From positions 310,001 to 374,000 of the forward strand of contig NZ_WUUK01000001.1 in assembly GCF_009831115.1 (NCBI RefSeq): a DNA stretch of 64,000 nt, written 5' to 3'. This DNA is from Salinicoccus hispanicus. GTDB taxonomy: Bacteria; Bacillota; Bacilli; Staphylococcales; Salinicoccaceae. The translations under genes were made by a program, and so were the position numbers. Under the pieces are notes generated by a model that did no database searches, was not told the DNA's origin, and saw nothing but the letters and a program-made list of their open reading frames with translations. Positions 15,758 to 24,700 of the stretch are shown here, piece by piece (position 1 is the stretch's first letter; each line of letters starts with the position of its first letter).

Positions 15758-16504
15758 ATGAAAAACGTACTGATTACTGGTGCTTCAGGGCGCATTGGAA
15801 CAAATGTGGCTGAACATCTTAAGGGGAAGTATCAACTGACTTTGGCCGATATACAAGATGGATCGTCAAAGGGTTCCGACAGTGATGGAATAAAAAATAT
15901 AACTCTGGATATTACAGACCTTGAGGTCTGCCGTGAAGCTTTCAGAGGAATGGATGTCGTCATCCATCTCGCAGGTGATCCATCACCGGAGGCAGATTTT
16001 GAATCAGTGATGCGCATCAACATCGAAGGCACCTACAATGTATTCAGAGCAGCTCAGGAAGCGGGTGTAGACCGTGTGATCTTTGCGAGCAGTGTACACA
16101 CGGTGAAAGGATATCCCGAAGATGTACAGCCGCACCCAGAGATGCCGGTGCGACCGAAAAACCTGTATGGAGTGAGCAAGGTTTCCGGGGAAGCATTTGC
16201 CTCGTACTTTGCCTACCAGGAAAATCTGCCCATCATTGCACTTAGAATTGGGGGATACGATGCAGTGGATCTGGCAGACGGCAATCTAAGTCCAAGTGAT
16301 ATGAGCATTTATCTGAGTCCAAGAGATATGAATCATCTGATGGAACAGTGCATTACGATGCCTATGGAGAATCCGTTTGAAGTGATCAACGCAATTTCAG
16401 ACAATAGATTCAAAGGACTTGATATACAGAAGACCAGAGAGCGTTTCGGTTACGAACCTGTGGATGATGCGTTTGAGAAATGCGGGCATACATTTGATGG
16501 TTGA
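15758..16504 (+). CDS. NAD-dependent epimerase/dehydratase family protein (extended SDR)
   Basis: 248 residues: an N-terminal Rossmann loop GASGRIG (8-14), Asp-containing NAD-selective end of strand 2, FASSVHTVKGYP and catalytic YGVSK. The pattern resembles uronate dehydrogenases and related short extended SDRs, which oxidise aldehydo-hexuronates to aldarolactones. TAGGAGAG precedes the ATG. A strong terminator follows. No sugar-acid genes adjoin it, so the substrate is open. Confidence 0.8.
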   Translation: MKNVLITGASGRIGTNVAEHLKGKYQLTLADIQDGSSKGSDSDGIKNITLDITDLEVCREAFRGMDVVIHLAGDPSPEADFESVMRINIEGTYNVFRAAQEAGVDRVIFASSVHTVKGYPEDVQPHPEMPVRPKNLYGVSKVSGEAFASYFAYQENLPIIALRIGGYDAVDLADGNLSPSDMSIYLSPRDMNHLMEQCITMPMENPFEVINAISDNRFKGLDIQKTRERFGYEPVDDAFEKCGHTFDG

Positions 16505-16524
16505 ATAAACTGTAATGAATATAG

Positions 16525-16572
16525 AAACGCCTACAGAGACTAGAATTCAGAACTGGTTTCTGTAGGCGTTTT
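16525..16572. terminator. terminator between convergent genes
   Basis: AAACGCCTACAGA with TCTGTAGGCGTTT (13 bp) then TTAATT; A-rich on the other side. It probably serves both the epimerase gene and the convergent DinB gene. Confidence 0.85.
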
Positions 16573-16604
16573 AATTAATCATCATGTTCCAGGCATACAT
16601 TCAT

Positions 16605-17084
16605 TTACATTTGATTATCTGTAGACATTAGATTTCTGCGAATAAAGTTGGCAGTTACAGGCTCCATGTCCATTTCCCGTGCCCAGATGGAGAGCTGACC
16701 CATATGATGGAGTTCGTGAGCAATCACGTGATGAAGTATTTCAATGCGTGTAAATTCCTCTTCATCCCATGGGACAGATACAATCCTATCTTCAGTTTCC
16801 TTCAACTCGACGTCCAGATGATCTGCAACTTCTTTTCTTAATCTATCCGACAGTTCTTTTACTTTTTCGAGGCTATTGTGGTCTTCGAAGTTGTACACGA
16901 TATCCTCCTTACCTCGAATACTGCGAATCCAGCTCTGTTCCACATCGATGATATGGAACAAGGTATATAATATGCTGCCCGGACCTCCAGTTCGTTTTTC
17001 CATCAATATCTCATCAGAAAGCTGACTGCATCGATCCATCCACTCATCCCTGACCTGCCAATTATACTTGAAAAAATGAATCAT
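16605..17084 (-). CDS. DinB-family protein
   Basis: 159 residues, DinB/YrdA-like four-helix bundle beginning MIHFFKYNWQVRDEW. Metal His are in LFHIIDVEQSWI (helix 2) and HHVIAHELHHMGQLSIW (final helix). AGGAGGG is 5 bases before ATG 17084, which decides the start over a weaker in-frame ATG 24 bases upstream. Members act in thiol transfer or stress roles; the specific one here is unknown. Confidence 0.82.
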   Translation of the reverse strand: MIHFFKYNWQVRDEWMDRCSQLSDEILMEKRTGGPGSILYTLFHIIDVEQSWIRSIRGKEDIVYNFEDHNSLEKVKELSDRLRKEVADHLDVELKETEDRIVSVPWDEEEFTRIEILHHVIAHELHHMGQLSIWAREMDMEPVTANFIRRNLMSTDNQM

Positions 17085-17278
17085 TGAATCCCTCCTGTCC
17101 ATTTCCATTATACTTAAATTTATTCATTAAAGAATCAATAAGCCAATTAAATGAGTTGTAACTCAGCCGACAGGCAGAAGGGTATTCAAGTCGTCTCAAT
17201 TGATAGAACGTATTATTTTTGATAAAATTGTTTAACGTTGGACAACAAATATCCAGTTTAACCTGAAGGGAAGTGATG

Positions 17279-17767
17279 ATGGACATGAAAATGAAAACAG
17301 GCGTCGAACAGTCGGTCTATGCTGCACTGCTTTTGAATCTGCTGCCGGATGGTGCAGTATTGCATAGCAATGAGATCAGTAGGCAGATCGGGGCCTCACC
17401 GACGTATTTTCAGAAGCTCCTGAGAAAGATGGCGGGTGCAGACCTGATTACTTCCGTCCCTGGCACCAAAGGCGGATTCAAGTTGAAGCGAAAGCCCGAG
17501 TCAATCCGGGTCTACGATATATATGTCGCCATCGAAGGACAGCAATCCATCTATACACCGAGCGGTATTCTGGGGGATATGCTGGCGCTGGAAGGGGACG
17601 ACCGCTGCTGTTTTCTCGGAAACCTGATGGCAGAGGCCGAGACATCGTGGCAGTCCGTGCTGAAGCGCGAGACCATCGCGTCGCTGACTGAGAAGATACA
17701 GTCGGACCAATACAATGAACAGCTGAATACACTTGAAAAGTGGCTGGATGAAAAAATGGTCATCTAG
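17279..17767 (+). CDS. Rrf2-family transcriptional regulator
   Basis: About 162 residues. The N-terminal winged helix (EQSVYAALLLNLLPDG, then ISRQIGASPTYFQKLLRKMAGADLI, VPGTKGGFKL) is the Rrf2 pattern. Only an adjacent Cys pair (RCC) is present in the region where IscR/NsrR carry three spaced Cys, so an Fe-S cluster is unlikely; it resembles YwnA/CymR-type members. Several tandem starts (GTG 17273, ATG 17276, 17279, 17285); ATG 17279 sits 7 bases after GAAGGGA. The short DUF896 gene follows 58 bases later on the same strand. Confidence 0.82.
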   Translation: MDMKMKTGVEQSVYAALLLNLLPDGAVLHSNEISRQIGASPTYFQKLLRKMAGADLITSVPGTKGGFKLKRKPESIRVYDIYVAIEGQQSIYTPSGILGDMLALEGDDRCCFLGNLMAEAETSWQSVLKRETIASLTEKIQSDQYNEQLNTLEKWLDEKMVI

Positions 17768-17824
17768 CAATGAACATTTCAATATAGTACTGATGAATCG
17801 AATAAATGAAAGAAGTGAAATAGA

Positions 17825-18058
17825 ATGATAGTAGGATTGGATCGAATCAATGAACTGGCAAACAAGCAGAAATGGGACGGACTGACCAAGGAAGAAAGAG
17901 CTGAACAGATGCAGTTGCGCGAAGACTATATGCGACAGTTCCGTGGACAGATACTGGATACTTTCGCAAACTTGACGGTCATAGATCCAGAAGGTAATGA
18001 TGTGACACCTGAAAAACTGAAAAGAGAACAGCAGATCAATAATCTGTTCAACCAATAA
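17825..18058 (+). CDS. DUF896 (YnzC-like) small protein
   Basis: 77 residues matching the DUF896/YnzC family: RINELANKQKWDGLTKEERA, then QMQLREDYMRQFRGQI, the helical hairpin seen in YnzC, which in B. subtilis sits in the SOS operon with yneA. Here it instead precedes an LLM oxidoreductase gene. The function of the family is unknown. Start ATG with GAAAGAAGTG upstream. Confidence 0.85.
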   Translation: MIVGLDRINELANKQKWDGLTKEERAEQMQLREDYMRQFRGQILDTFANLTVIDPEGNDVTPEKLKREQQINNLFNQ

Positions 18059-18083
18059 ATATACAAGATAAAGGATGTTTCAA

Positions 18084-19076
18084 ATGAGATTAAGTGTACT
18101 GGATCAGGCACCTGTGACTAAAGGCAACACCGGCGTGGACGCTCTGAAGAACGCCGAGGAGCTTGCGATACTGGCGGATGAACTCGGCTATCACCGCATG
18201 TGGATGGCTGAACACCACGGCATCGGTTCCGTTGTCAGCTCTGCACCGGAAATTACGGCAGCACGGTTGGCATCAAAAACTGAAAATCTGCGCATCGGTA
18301 CAGGCGGTGTGATGATGATGCACTATTCACCACTCAAGATGGCGGAAGTGTTCAAGACATTGAGCGCCTTTTCACCAGGCAGAATCGATTTCGGTGTCGG
18401 CCGTGCACCTGGTGGAGATGGCAATGCCATCTATGCACTATCTGAAGGCATGAGACCCGGCATGGATAATATGTACGAAAAATTCCAGATTGCCATGCAG
18501 CTGATCAGTGACGAGAAACCGGAAGGGCGCCTCTACGGTACAACACCGGCAGTGCCGGAAGACATCACACTGCCTGAAGCATGGATGCTCGGATCCAGCG
18601 GCAACAGTGCAATTGAAACTGCCAAGATGGGCGCCGGATATTCATTCGCACAATTCTTCAACGGACAGCTCAGTAAAGGCATCCTTGATGCATACAGAGA
18701 TAACTTCGAACCATCCACACTGATGGAGAAGCCTGAAATCAACGTCTGCTATATGGTGACAGTAGCAGAAACGAGAGAAGAAGCGGAATACCAGGCACTG
18801 CCGCAGGACATCTCCGGACTCTGGCTGTCCCAGGGCAAGATCGGCCAGTCACTGACACCGGAAGAAGCAAAAGACTATCCACTGACTGAAATGGATAAGA
18901 TCAAGATCCAGCAGAGAAGACCCATGCACATCGTCGGTTCCGCAAAAGAAGTTGCGGATAAGCTCAGAGCAGAGCAGGAGAAATACGGTTTTGATGAAGC
19001 CATGATCGTCAGCATTCCGCATGCGCAGGAAACACGCCTCAATGTCTATAAGTTGTTGGCAGATGAGTTGCTATAA
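18084..19076 (+). CDS. LLM-class flavin-dependent oxidoreductase
   Basis: About 330 residues, bacterial-luciferase-like TIM barrel of the single-component group close to B. subtilis YceB: LSVLDQAPVTKG at the N-terminus, WMAEHHG, RIGTGGVMMMHYSPLKMAEVFKTL, and PGRIDFGVGRAPGG. Such proteins bind FMN and oxidise or reduce small substrates with unknown physiological targets. ATG 18084 is chosen because AAAGGA lies 8 bases before it; an in-frame ATG 9 bases upstream overlaps that site. It probably shares a transcript with the DUF896 gene 26 bases upstream and ends at the 19086 terminator. Confidence 0.85.
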   Translation: MRLSVLDQAPVTKGNTGVDALKNAEELAILADELGYHRMWMAEHHGIGSVVSSAPEITAARLASKTENLRIGTGGVMMMHYSPLKMAEVFKTLSAFSPGRIDFGVGRAPGGDGNAIYALSEGMRPGMDNMYEKFQIAMQLISDEKPEGRLYGTTPAVPEDITLPEAWMLGSSGNSAIETAKMGAGYSFAQFFNGQLSKGILDAYRDNFEPSTLMEKPEINVCYMVTVAETREEAEYQALPQDISGLWLSQGKIGQSLTPEEAKDYPLTEMDKIKIQQRRPMHIVGSAKEVADKLRAEQEKYGFDEAMIVSIPHAQETRLNVYKLLADELL

Positions 19077-19085
19077 AATATATTG

Positions 19086-19119
19086 AAACCAGGATATCAT
19101 TTCTTATCCTGGTTTTTTT
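19086..19119 (+). terminator. terminator after the LLM oxidoreductase gene
   Basis: AAACCAGGATA with TATCCTGGTTT (11 bp, 8-base loop) followed by TTTTT. Confidence 0.88.
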
Positions 19120-19269
19120 ATTGCTATTTCTACAATGTTTAGAGGGAGAAAACCCTCTGTGCAATAGGCATGGTTATAAAAGTATCAATTATTTTTCTTA
19201 ACATGACACGCAGTTGTCTTATTAAGAATGGTACAGTAAGTTCAACAAGATTAGAGGAGGCAGCAATCA

Positions 19270-19830
19270 ATGACGCAATGTCTATGGCCACAAAGCAGTC
19301 CACTCATGCAGACCTACCATGATGAAGAATGGTGCAGACCGAGTTATGATGATCGGTATATTTTCGAGATGCTCACGCTGGAGGGCGCACAGGCGGGTTT
19401 ATCGTGGAATATTGTCCTAGCGAAAAGAGAAGCGTATCAGGCAGCTTTCAACAACTTTGATATAGAGTATTGTGCTGGACTCAGTGATGAAGATCTGGAA
19501 GCAATAAAAGAAAACTATACTGTCATCAAGCATCTTTCGAAGCTTCAATCGGTGCGCACCAACGCTCAGGCAGTATTGAAGATTCAAAAGGAGTTCAGTA
19601 GTTTTTCCGACTTCCTATGGCGCTTTGTTGAATTTGAACCAATTATAAATAATTGGGAAAATGACACGCAAATTCCCGCACAATCTCTTCTGTCCGTCCA
19701 GATCAGTAAAGATCTTAAAAAGAGGGGTTTCAAATTCGTAGGACCAGTAATCACATATTCTTTTCTGCAAGCGATCGGTATGGTGGATGATCATATTAGA
19801 TCCTGTAAGTTTCATACTTTGAATAGATAG
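19270..19830 (+). CDS. tag: DNA-3-methyladenine glycosylase I
   Basis: 186 residues, a Tag-family base-excision repair enzyme that removes 3-methyladenine from DNA. Recognisable blocks: YHDEEWCRPSYDDRYIFEMLTLEGAQAGLSW with the catalytic Glu and aromatic pocket, AFNNFDIEYCAGL, the SVRTNAQAVLKIQ helix-hairpin segment, and KKRGFKFVGPVITYSFLQAIGMVDDH. The Zn-ligand Cys at the N-terminus (QCLW) and His/Cys near the end (DDH, SCKFH) are present. GAGGAGG precedes the ATG. A MazG-like gene follows 18 bases after its stop. Confidence 0.92.
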   Translation: MTQCLWPQSSPLMQTYHDEEWCRPSYDDRYIFEMLTLEGAQAGLSWNIVLAKREAYQAAFNNFDIEYCAGLSDEDLEAIKENYTVIKHLSKLQSVRTNAQAVLKIQKEFSSFSDFLWRFVEFEPIINNWENDTQIPAQSLLSVQISKDLKKRGFKFVGPVITYSFLQAIGMVDDHIRSCKFHTLNR

Positions 19831-19848
19831 CTGAAAAGGGGACTTTAA

Positions 19849-20163
19849 ATGGAATTCAGACAAGCAGTCGACCAATCAATAGAAATCAGAAAAGCTTACC
19901 ATAAGCTGGAGGAAATGCATCACGGGTCCAGATGGTCAGTTCAGGAAGATGCGCTGGCATTCTTGACTGATGCTGCACGCGTCGGACGATTAACGATGGC
20001 TCGAGAAGAAAGATGGCCAATGGGCAATAATCCTGAATCTGAACTTACTCATAAGGTTGGGGAGTCGATCTGGTGGCTTATAGTTTTAGCAGAACGGATG
20101 GGCATTGATAGTAATGACGCTTTGGAAAGTTTTTTAGAGAAAAAGAAAAGTGATTTTTTGTAA
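19849..20163 (+). CDS. MazG-like nucleotide pyrophosphohydrolase family protein
   Basis: 104 residues, all-alpha. The helix HKVGESIWWLIVLAERMGIDSNDALESFLEKK aligns with the second metal-binding helix of MazG-like NTP-PPases, whose usual ELADVLW here reads KVGESIW, so the conserved Asp is replaced. The first helix lacks a clear EExxE as well. Catalysis is therefore doubtful. It follows tag by 18 bases with AAAGGGGA before the ATG and is likely co-transcribed, which suits a role in nucleotide-pool or DNA-damage control. Confidence 0.65.
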   Translation: MEFRQAVDQSIEIRKAYHKLEEMHHGSRWSVQEDALAFLTDAARVGRLTMAREERWPMGNNPESELTHKVGESIWWLIVLAERMGIDSNDALESFLEKKKSDFL

Positions 20164-20217
20164 GTGAGATGTGGTGAATTTAAAGTCTCTGACTTGTTTT
20201 TAAAAATAATGATCATT

Positions 20218-21129
20218 TTAACTTTTTTCAAGATTTGATTTCAGCTCATCGAGCTTTTTTACCAAGCGTTCACGTAATAGCACAGGATGAACCTCTTCTA
20301 TCAATGTACCGAAAGACATAAGGTAACTATCAAGCCATGTTCCAATTGGAAGATTTGTTGATACAGTATAGGAGCCGTCTGCATTCTTCGAAATCATATG
20401 CGCGTCAAATTCATCATAGATTCTGTACGCTCCCTGACTGGAAACCTTAATCTCTATGGGAATGGAAGACTCTCCAGCTTTTATTTCTGCTTCTTTTAAC
20501 GAATTTGTTATTGGACTCATGGTGACTGTCTGGTCCAATACACTTACTTGAGCCATCCGGCTGATTTTAAAAAACCGATAATTCTTTCGCCATAAACAAT
20601 ATCCGGATAGATACCAGGCATTTTCTTTGAATATTAACTGAAATGGTTCTACTTCTCGTAAAGTCTGTTCACCCTGTGAGTTGAAGTAGCGAAATTGAAT
20701 GACGGATTTTTGGATAATTGCATCTCTCAATAAGGTAAACAACTGTTTCTTCTTTTTCCCGCTTCCCCAGGGAGAAAAATCAACATCAATCCAGTTTCCT
20801 GTTTCTTTTTTAAATAAACGAGCCACTTTCTCTAAGATGATGTCTGTATTTGGAAAATTGGTGGCTGCTAACGTTTGAAGCCCGACCAATATGTCTTCTT
20901 GTTCATCATTTGTTAACATGGAAGCATTGAAAGAGTATCCTTCTAATAAAGAAATTCCGCCACCTCTGCCCTTATTGGCATAGATTGGAATTCCTGCTCC
21001 ACTCAGAACATCCATATCTCGATAGATCGTCCTTGTAGATACCTCAAAATGATCGGCAAATTCCTTCGCAGTAATCACTTTTCTATCCAATAAGAGGTAG
21101 ATGATTTCAAAGTGTCGATTAATGGTCAT
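20218..21129 (-). CDS. WYL-domain HTH regulator (YafY family)
   Basis: 303 residues. An N-terminal DeoR-type helix-turn-helix (VITAKEFADHFEVSTRTIYRDMDVLSGAGIPI) precedes a WYL domain (residues about 140-220: FRYFNSQGEQTLREVEPFQLIFKENAWYLSGYCLWR) and a WCX-like C-terminal extension. WYL regulators sense nucleic acid or small ligands; many control DNA-damage or defence genes, but none is adjacent here. AGGAGG lies 7 bases before the ATG. The gene converges on tag/mazG-like and is monocistronic. Confidence 0.85.
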   Translation of the reverse strand: MTINRHFEIIYLLLDRKVITAKEFADHFEVSTRTIYRDMDVLSGAGIPIYANKGRGGGISLLEGYSFNASMLTNDEQEDILVGLQTLAATNFPNTDIILEKVARLFKKETGNWIDVDFSPWGSGKKKKQLFTLLRDAIIQKSVIQFRYFNSQGEQTLREVEPFQLIFKENAWYLSGYCLWRKNYRFFKISRMAQVSVLDQTVTMSPITNSLKEAEIKAGESSIPIEIKVSSQGAYRIYDEFDAHMISKNADGSYTVSTNLPIGTWLDSYLMSFGTLIEEVHPVLLRERLVKKLDELKSNLEKS

Positions 21130-21513
21130 ATGAAATCCTCCTGTTTTGTTTTCTTAATGGGATTGGGCGATTCTTTGAACTATCTTCACCAACGTTTCTC
21201 ATTACTGGCTAAAAAATATGTAATCAATGTGTTTTCAGAAAAAATTACGTATAAGAACAATTACGTGCTTTTTAATATATATTACCATATTAAGTGTTTT
21301 CATCTTCTACAGGTTTCAATCAGACAATTTTCATGAACATTTCAAAGTGTAAAAATATACACCTCCTGTATCATGGTCTTGGTTGTACTCGTAAAGCATT
21401 GCGACAAGAAACAGAGCAGCAAAACTGCTTTGGTTATTCTCTTCACGATTTTCATTGATATATGAGATATATTATAATAAGTAATTGTTAAAGAACTATA
21501 AGAGGTGAAAGAA
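21130..21513. other. intergenic region, nothing recognised
   Basis: Divergent gap between the WYL regulator and the SprT-like gene; it must hold both promoters, but I could not single out convincing elements. A short frame on the plus strand is not protein-like. Confidence 0.4.
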
Positions 21514-21996
21514 GTGGAGCAGAGACAGCTCGAAAGATACGCTGATGACTTTCTTAAAAGAGAGTTTGATATGCCGCTCGGCATACCCCTCCGTATTTCA
21601 AAGCGGATGAAGTCAAAACTTGGTGCATTCCGGATCAAGTATGTCAGAGGCAAGAAGAATCCACAGGGCATGGAAATTGTCATGTCCGATGAATTCATAA
21701 AGAACAATCCTGTCGAAACCATCCTTGATGTCCTATATCATGAATGTGTCCACTATGCATTATTCGTTACTGGCCAGCCGTATAAAGATTCGGATCCAGT
21801 GTTCATCAGAACACTGGATCGGTTGGGAATATCAAAGACACGTACCCATATGTATAAAGGGCAGAGCCATCTATATGAGTGCAGAAGCTGCAGGTATCAG
21901 TTCAGTAAGAACACGAAAGGGTATGAGAAGCGGTATATCTGCCGAAGATGCCGTGGGAAGTTTAGTTACGTAGGAATGACTTCGAGAAAATACTGA
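21514..21996 (+). CDS. SprT-like zinc metalloprotease-family protein
   Basis: 160 residues, like B. subtilis YdcK. The zinc protease motif is HECVH (in LYHECVHYALF), a direct H-E-x-x-H. The C-terminal zinc ribbon is CRSCRYQFSKNTKG followed by CRRCRGKF. GTG 21514 has AGAGGTG 6 bases upstream; the earlier in-frame GTG at 21505 lies within that site. SprT-like proteins resemble Spartan, which acts on DNA-protein crosslinks; the bacterial role is not established. A terminator follows at 22088. Confidence 0.85.
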   Translation: MEQRQLERYADDFLKREFDMPLGIPLRISKRMKSKLGAFRIKYVRGKKNPQGMEIVMSDEFIKNNPVETILDVLYHECVHYALFVTGQPYKDSDPVFIRTLDRLGISKTRTHMYKGQSHLYECRSCRYQFSKNTKGYEKRYICRRCRGKFSYVGMTSRKY

Positions 21997-22087
21997 TTGA
22001 ACACTATCTGCTAGGAGTGTACAGTACTTCCGATGTCCGGTCTTAAGTGTGATCCACACTGATGATTATCCATAAATTTTTAAAGAA

Positions 22088-22115
22088 AAAGAACTTCAAT
22101 CGAAGTTCTTTTTTA
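22088..22115 (+). terminator. terminator between convergent genes
   Basis: AAAGAACTTC, loop AATC, GAAGTTCTTT, then T-rich. A-rich on the other side, so it may work in both directions. Confidence 0.8.
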
Positions 22116-22205
22116 TACTTGGTGTTATCTTGTCATATCGATGCCTTATAAATATGGATCTTTGAAGAAGGGTAACTCATCTCCCCTAAATGTACATAAT
22201 AGTTT

Positions 22206-22862
22206 TTATTTCTCATTCATTTTTTTGATTTCATCCAAGTAGCTGTATACAGTAACTCTTGATATGCCAAGCTTTTCTGCCACCTTATCCACTGACCCCT
22301 TGATCAGGAAAATTCCCTTTTCATCCATGAACTCGATGAGTTTGATTTTCTCTTTTCGTTTCAGCCCTTCGGTCCTGGAGTTAGCAACAATTCGATCGAT
22401 CAGATCATCAGCGATCTCGACTATGTTTTCCGTAGGTTCGGTATTTTCATCCGCTTTTTCCTCTTTCACTTCTTGCGCGCCACCCACAAAATCATCCAGG
22501 AACTCCTTGAAATGAACCATGCTCTCCAGATTATAGTTGACGCAGAGTGCGCCGATTACCTTTTCATTTGAATCTCTGATCAGGGCTGTGGATGATTTTA
22601 TCTCCTTTCCTTCATCGGTCTGGATTTTATAGCCAGCCAAATAATCGTTTTCAAACTGACTGGACAGCAGTACTTGTTTTATCAGGTGATCGAAAGGCTG
22701 TCCGACTTGTCTGCCTGTCACATGATTATTGACAGCATAGACAACTGAGTTTTGAGGAACCGTCAAATCGTGGATGACAACCTCGCAATTCCTCCCGAAA
22801 GTGCTGGCAATCAGATCGGCAATCGGTATATACCTTTTTAGTTCTCTATTATCCATTTTCAT
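22206..22862 (-). CDS. YheO/DauR-family transcriptional regulator
   Basis: 218 residues with the YheO-like PAS domain at the N-terminus (IADLIASTFGRNCEVVIHDLT, then NNHVTGRQVG) and the DauR-like helix-turn-helix at the C-terminus (VDKVAEKLGISRVTVYSYLDEI). DauR represses D-arginine use in Pseudomonas, and the family often sits near D-amino-acid or reactive-enamine genes. That fits the divergent D-threonine aldolase/D-serine dehydratase-like gene at 23189. AAAGGG precedes the ATG by 8 bases. The long AT-rich gap between them contains a palindrome that may be its operator. Confidence 0.85.
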   Translation of the reverse strand: MKMDNRELKRYIPIADLIASTFGRNCEVVIHDLTVPQNSVVYAVNNHVTGRQVGQPFDHLIKQVLLSSQFENDYLAGYKIQTDEGKEIKSSTALIRDSNEKVIGALCVNYNLESMVHFKEFLDDFVGGAQEVKEEKADENTEPTENIVEIADDLIDRIVANSRTEGLKRKEKIKLIEFMDEKGIFLIKGSVDKVAEKLGISRVTVYSYLDEIKKMNEK

Positions 22863-22944
22863 GAGATGACCCTTTCTCTACAATTCTCTTTTTTATGTAC
22901 TCCAAAAATTAAAGCGCATGATTTATAATAAATTATTTATTTTA

Positions 22945-22972
22945 TTGAATATTATATAATTTATTATATAAT
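22945..22972 (+). promoter_or_regulatory. promoter of the D-amino-acid enzyme gene
   Basis: TTGAAT, 16 bases, TATAAT. Transcription would start near 22979 and leave a 5' leader of about 210 nt in front of the ATG at 23189. Confidence 0.55.
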
Positions 22973-23015
22973 ATAAGCGTAATATATGTTTGGTAGCTAA
23001 TTTATATATGTTTTT

Positions 23016-23035
23016 ATATATGATAATTCATATAT
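23016..23035. promoter_or_regulatory. palindromic operator candidate
   Basis: ATATATGA, 4 bases, TCATATAT: a perfect inverted repeat of 8-bp arms. Partial copies of ATATATG occur at 22982 and 23004. It lies between the divergent YheO-family regulator and its likely target, downstream of the predicted start site. Confidence 0.45.
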
Positions 23036-23188
23036 GTATAAAAATGTTGGCTGAATCATTTTTCCTTGCATGAATAAATGCTTGTTCACCATTCTACCTG
23101 AATCAGTGCGTTCAAACACTCCAGTCAAGCGCAAACAAGATTATACTCTTTTGTTGCACGCATATCAAAATTTAAAGGGGTCTTTAAA

Positions 23189-24295
23189 ATGAATTATTAT
23201 GAATTGGATACACCCGCACTGTTGATAGATCGAGAAATAATGATGGAAAACATGCACTTCATGCAGAACTACGCGGATCGACACAAAGTAAACTTACGTC
23301 CCCATACTAAAACTCACAAGATGCCGAGACTTGCCAGAATACAGGACGAACTTGGTGCCGCTGGCATTACAGTCGCCAAAGTCGGCGAAGCTGAAGCCAT
23401 GGCCCGTGGCGGCTTGAAGGATATCTTTATTGCCAATGAGATTGTCGGCAAACTGAAACTTCAAAGGATCAGGAAATTGGCTGAAACCATCAACATCTCA
23501 TTCGGTATTGATAACACGTACCAAGTGGATGAAATTGAAGCGGTGTTCGAAGGTGCGGAGAAAAAAGCACAAGTGCTTGTTGAAATCGAAGTCGGGGAGC
23601 AGCGGTCAGGCATTATCGAAGAAGATGATTTCAGAGCACTACTGGAGCACGTAAAGGCCTGCAGCAATGTTGAACTTAAGGGGATCTTCTCGCATGATGG
23701 ACATTCCTATAAGGCTGAAGATATCGAAGCGTGCAGAAGACTCTACCTTGAAAGTGTAGATCGTACTTTGCATTTCGGAAAAATAGCAGAAGAGATGGGG
23801 ATGAAATCTGAGGTCATAAGTATCGGTTCGACACCTCCGTTCATGCTTGATTTCGACATTCCAGGCGGTGTCACCGAGATCAGACCGGGCACCTACATCT
23901 TCATGGATTCCTCACAGGCAAACGTCATCGGCACATATGACCGGTGTGCAGCATCAGTGCTGACGACAATTATCAGCAAACCGACCCATGAACGGGTCAT
24001 CACAGATGTTGGCGCAAAAGGGATCACTGCACAGACGAGAAGCAAAGGCCATACGACAACAAAAGGGCTTGGACGTATAAAGGAATTCGAAGATGTCTAT
24101 ATTGATGGCGTTTTCGACGAGCACGCAATCATATACAATACCACGTTCCATGATCAAGTAGGCATCGGAGACAAAGTACAGATCATCCCGAACCATATTT
24201 GTCCGGTGTGCAACTTATACGAGAAGGCCTACCTGCTTTCTGACGGAGAAGTTGTTGAAGAAATCCCGGTGGATGGGCGGGCGAAGCTGCAGTAG
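23189..24295 (+). CDS. D-threonine aldolase / D-serine dehydratase family PLP enzyme
   Basis: 368 residues, fold-type III PLP enzyme with an alanine-racemase-like barrel at the N-terminus. LRPHTKTHK (36-44) carries the PLP Lys. The C-terminal metal site of the DSD1/D-threonine-aldolase family is visible as HDQVGIGD and NHICPVCNLY. Such enzymes cleave D-threonine-type beta-hydroxy amino acids to glycine and an aldehyde, or deaminate D-serine. AAAGGGG is 9 bases before the ATG. The gene is divergent from a DauR-like regulator, supporting a D-amino-acid role. The exact substrate is open. Confidence 0.85.
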   Translation: MNYYELDTPALLIDREIMMENMHFMQNYADRHKVNLRPHTKTHKMPRLARIQDELGAAGITVAKVGEAEAMARGGLKDIFIANEIVGKLKLQRIRKLAETINISFGIDNTYQVDEIEAVFEGAEKKAQVLVEIEVGEQRSGIIEEDDFRALLEHVKACSNVELKGIFSHDGHSYKAEDIEACRRLYLESVDRTLHFGKIAEEMGMKSEVISIGSTPPFMLDFDIPGGVTEIRPGTYIFMDSSQANVIGTYDRCAASVLTTIISKPTHERVITDVGAKGITAQTRSKGHTTTKGLGRIKEFEDVYIDGVFDEHAIIYNTTFHDQVGIGDKVQIIPNHICPVCNLYEKAYLLSDGEVVEEIPVDGRAKLQ

Positions 24296-24439
24296 ATGCT
24301 TCAGAATTCCCGTATTATCAGTTCGATGATTGGATGGATAGCGCTTCAACATTTTGAAATGGAAAATCTCTTAATATCTACCAGTGATATGATTTAGGTC
24401 AGTTGAGCAGAAAAATATAGATCCGAATCGTTAGTTATG

Positions 24440-24475
24440 AGACGACAGTTGAAATCATCAGCTGTCGTCTTTATT
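24440..24475 (+). terminator. terminator after the D-amino-acid enzyme gene
   Basis: AGACGACAG with CTGTCGTCT (9 bp), then TTTATT. It lies about 145 bases after the stop codon. Confidence 0.7.
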
Positions 24476-24629
24476 AAATATGTCAGAGTCGACAGGAACC
24501 CACAACACATTGAGATCGGTATGATCCAAGAATACTTTTAATAAGAAATTGAAAAGGACTTGAAGGATAATTGCGCATCGACATGAAGTCTTCTACACGG
24601 AATTTCACAATTTTGTACAAACCATCTAA

Positions 24630-24658
24630 TTGAGAAGTGTTATCAACTATAGTATATT
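24630..24658 (+). promoter_or_regulatory. sigma-A promoter of the flavin reductase gene
   Basis: TTGAGA, 17 bases, TATATT, ending 42 bases before the ATG at 24701. Confidence 0.6.
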
Positions 24659-24700
24659 AAAGTCGAATCAAGAAAACAAATGACTGAAGGAGAGAATAGA

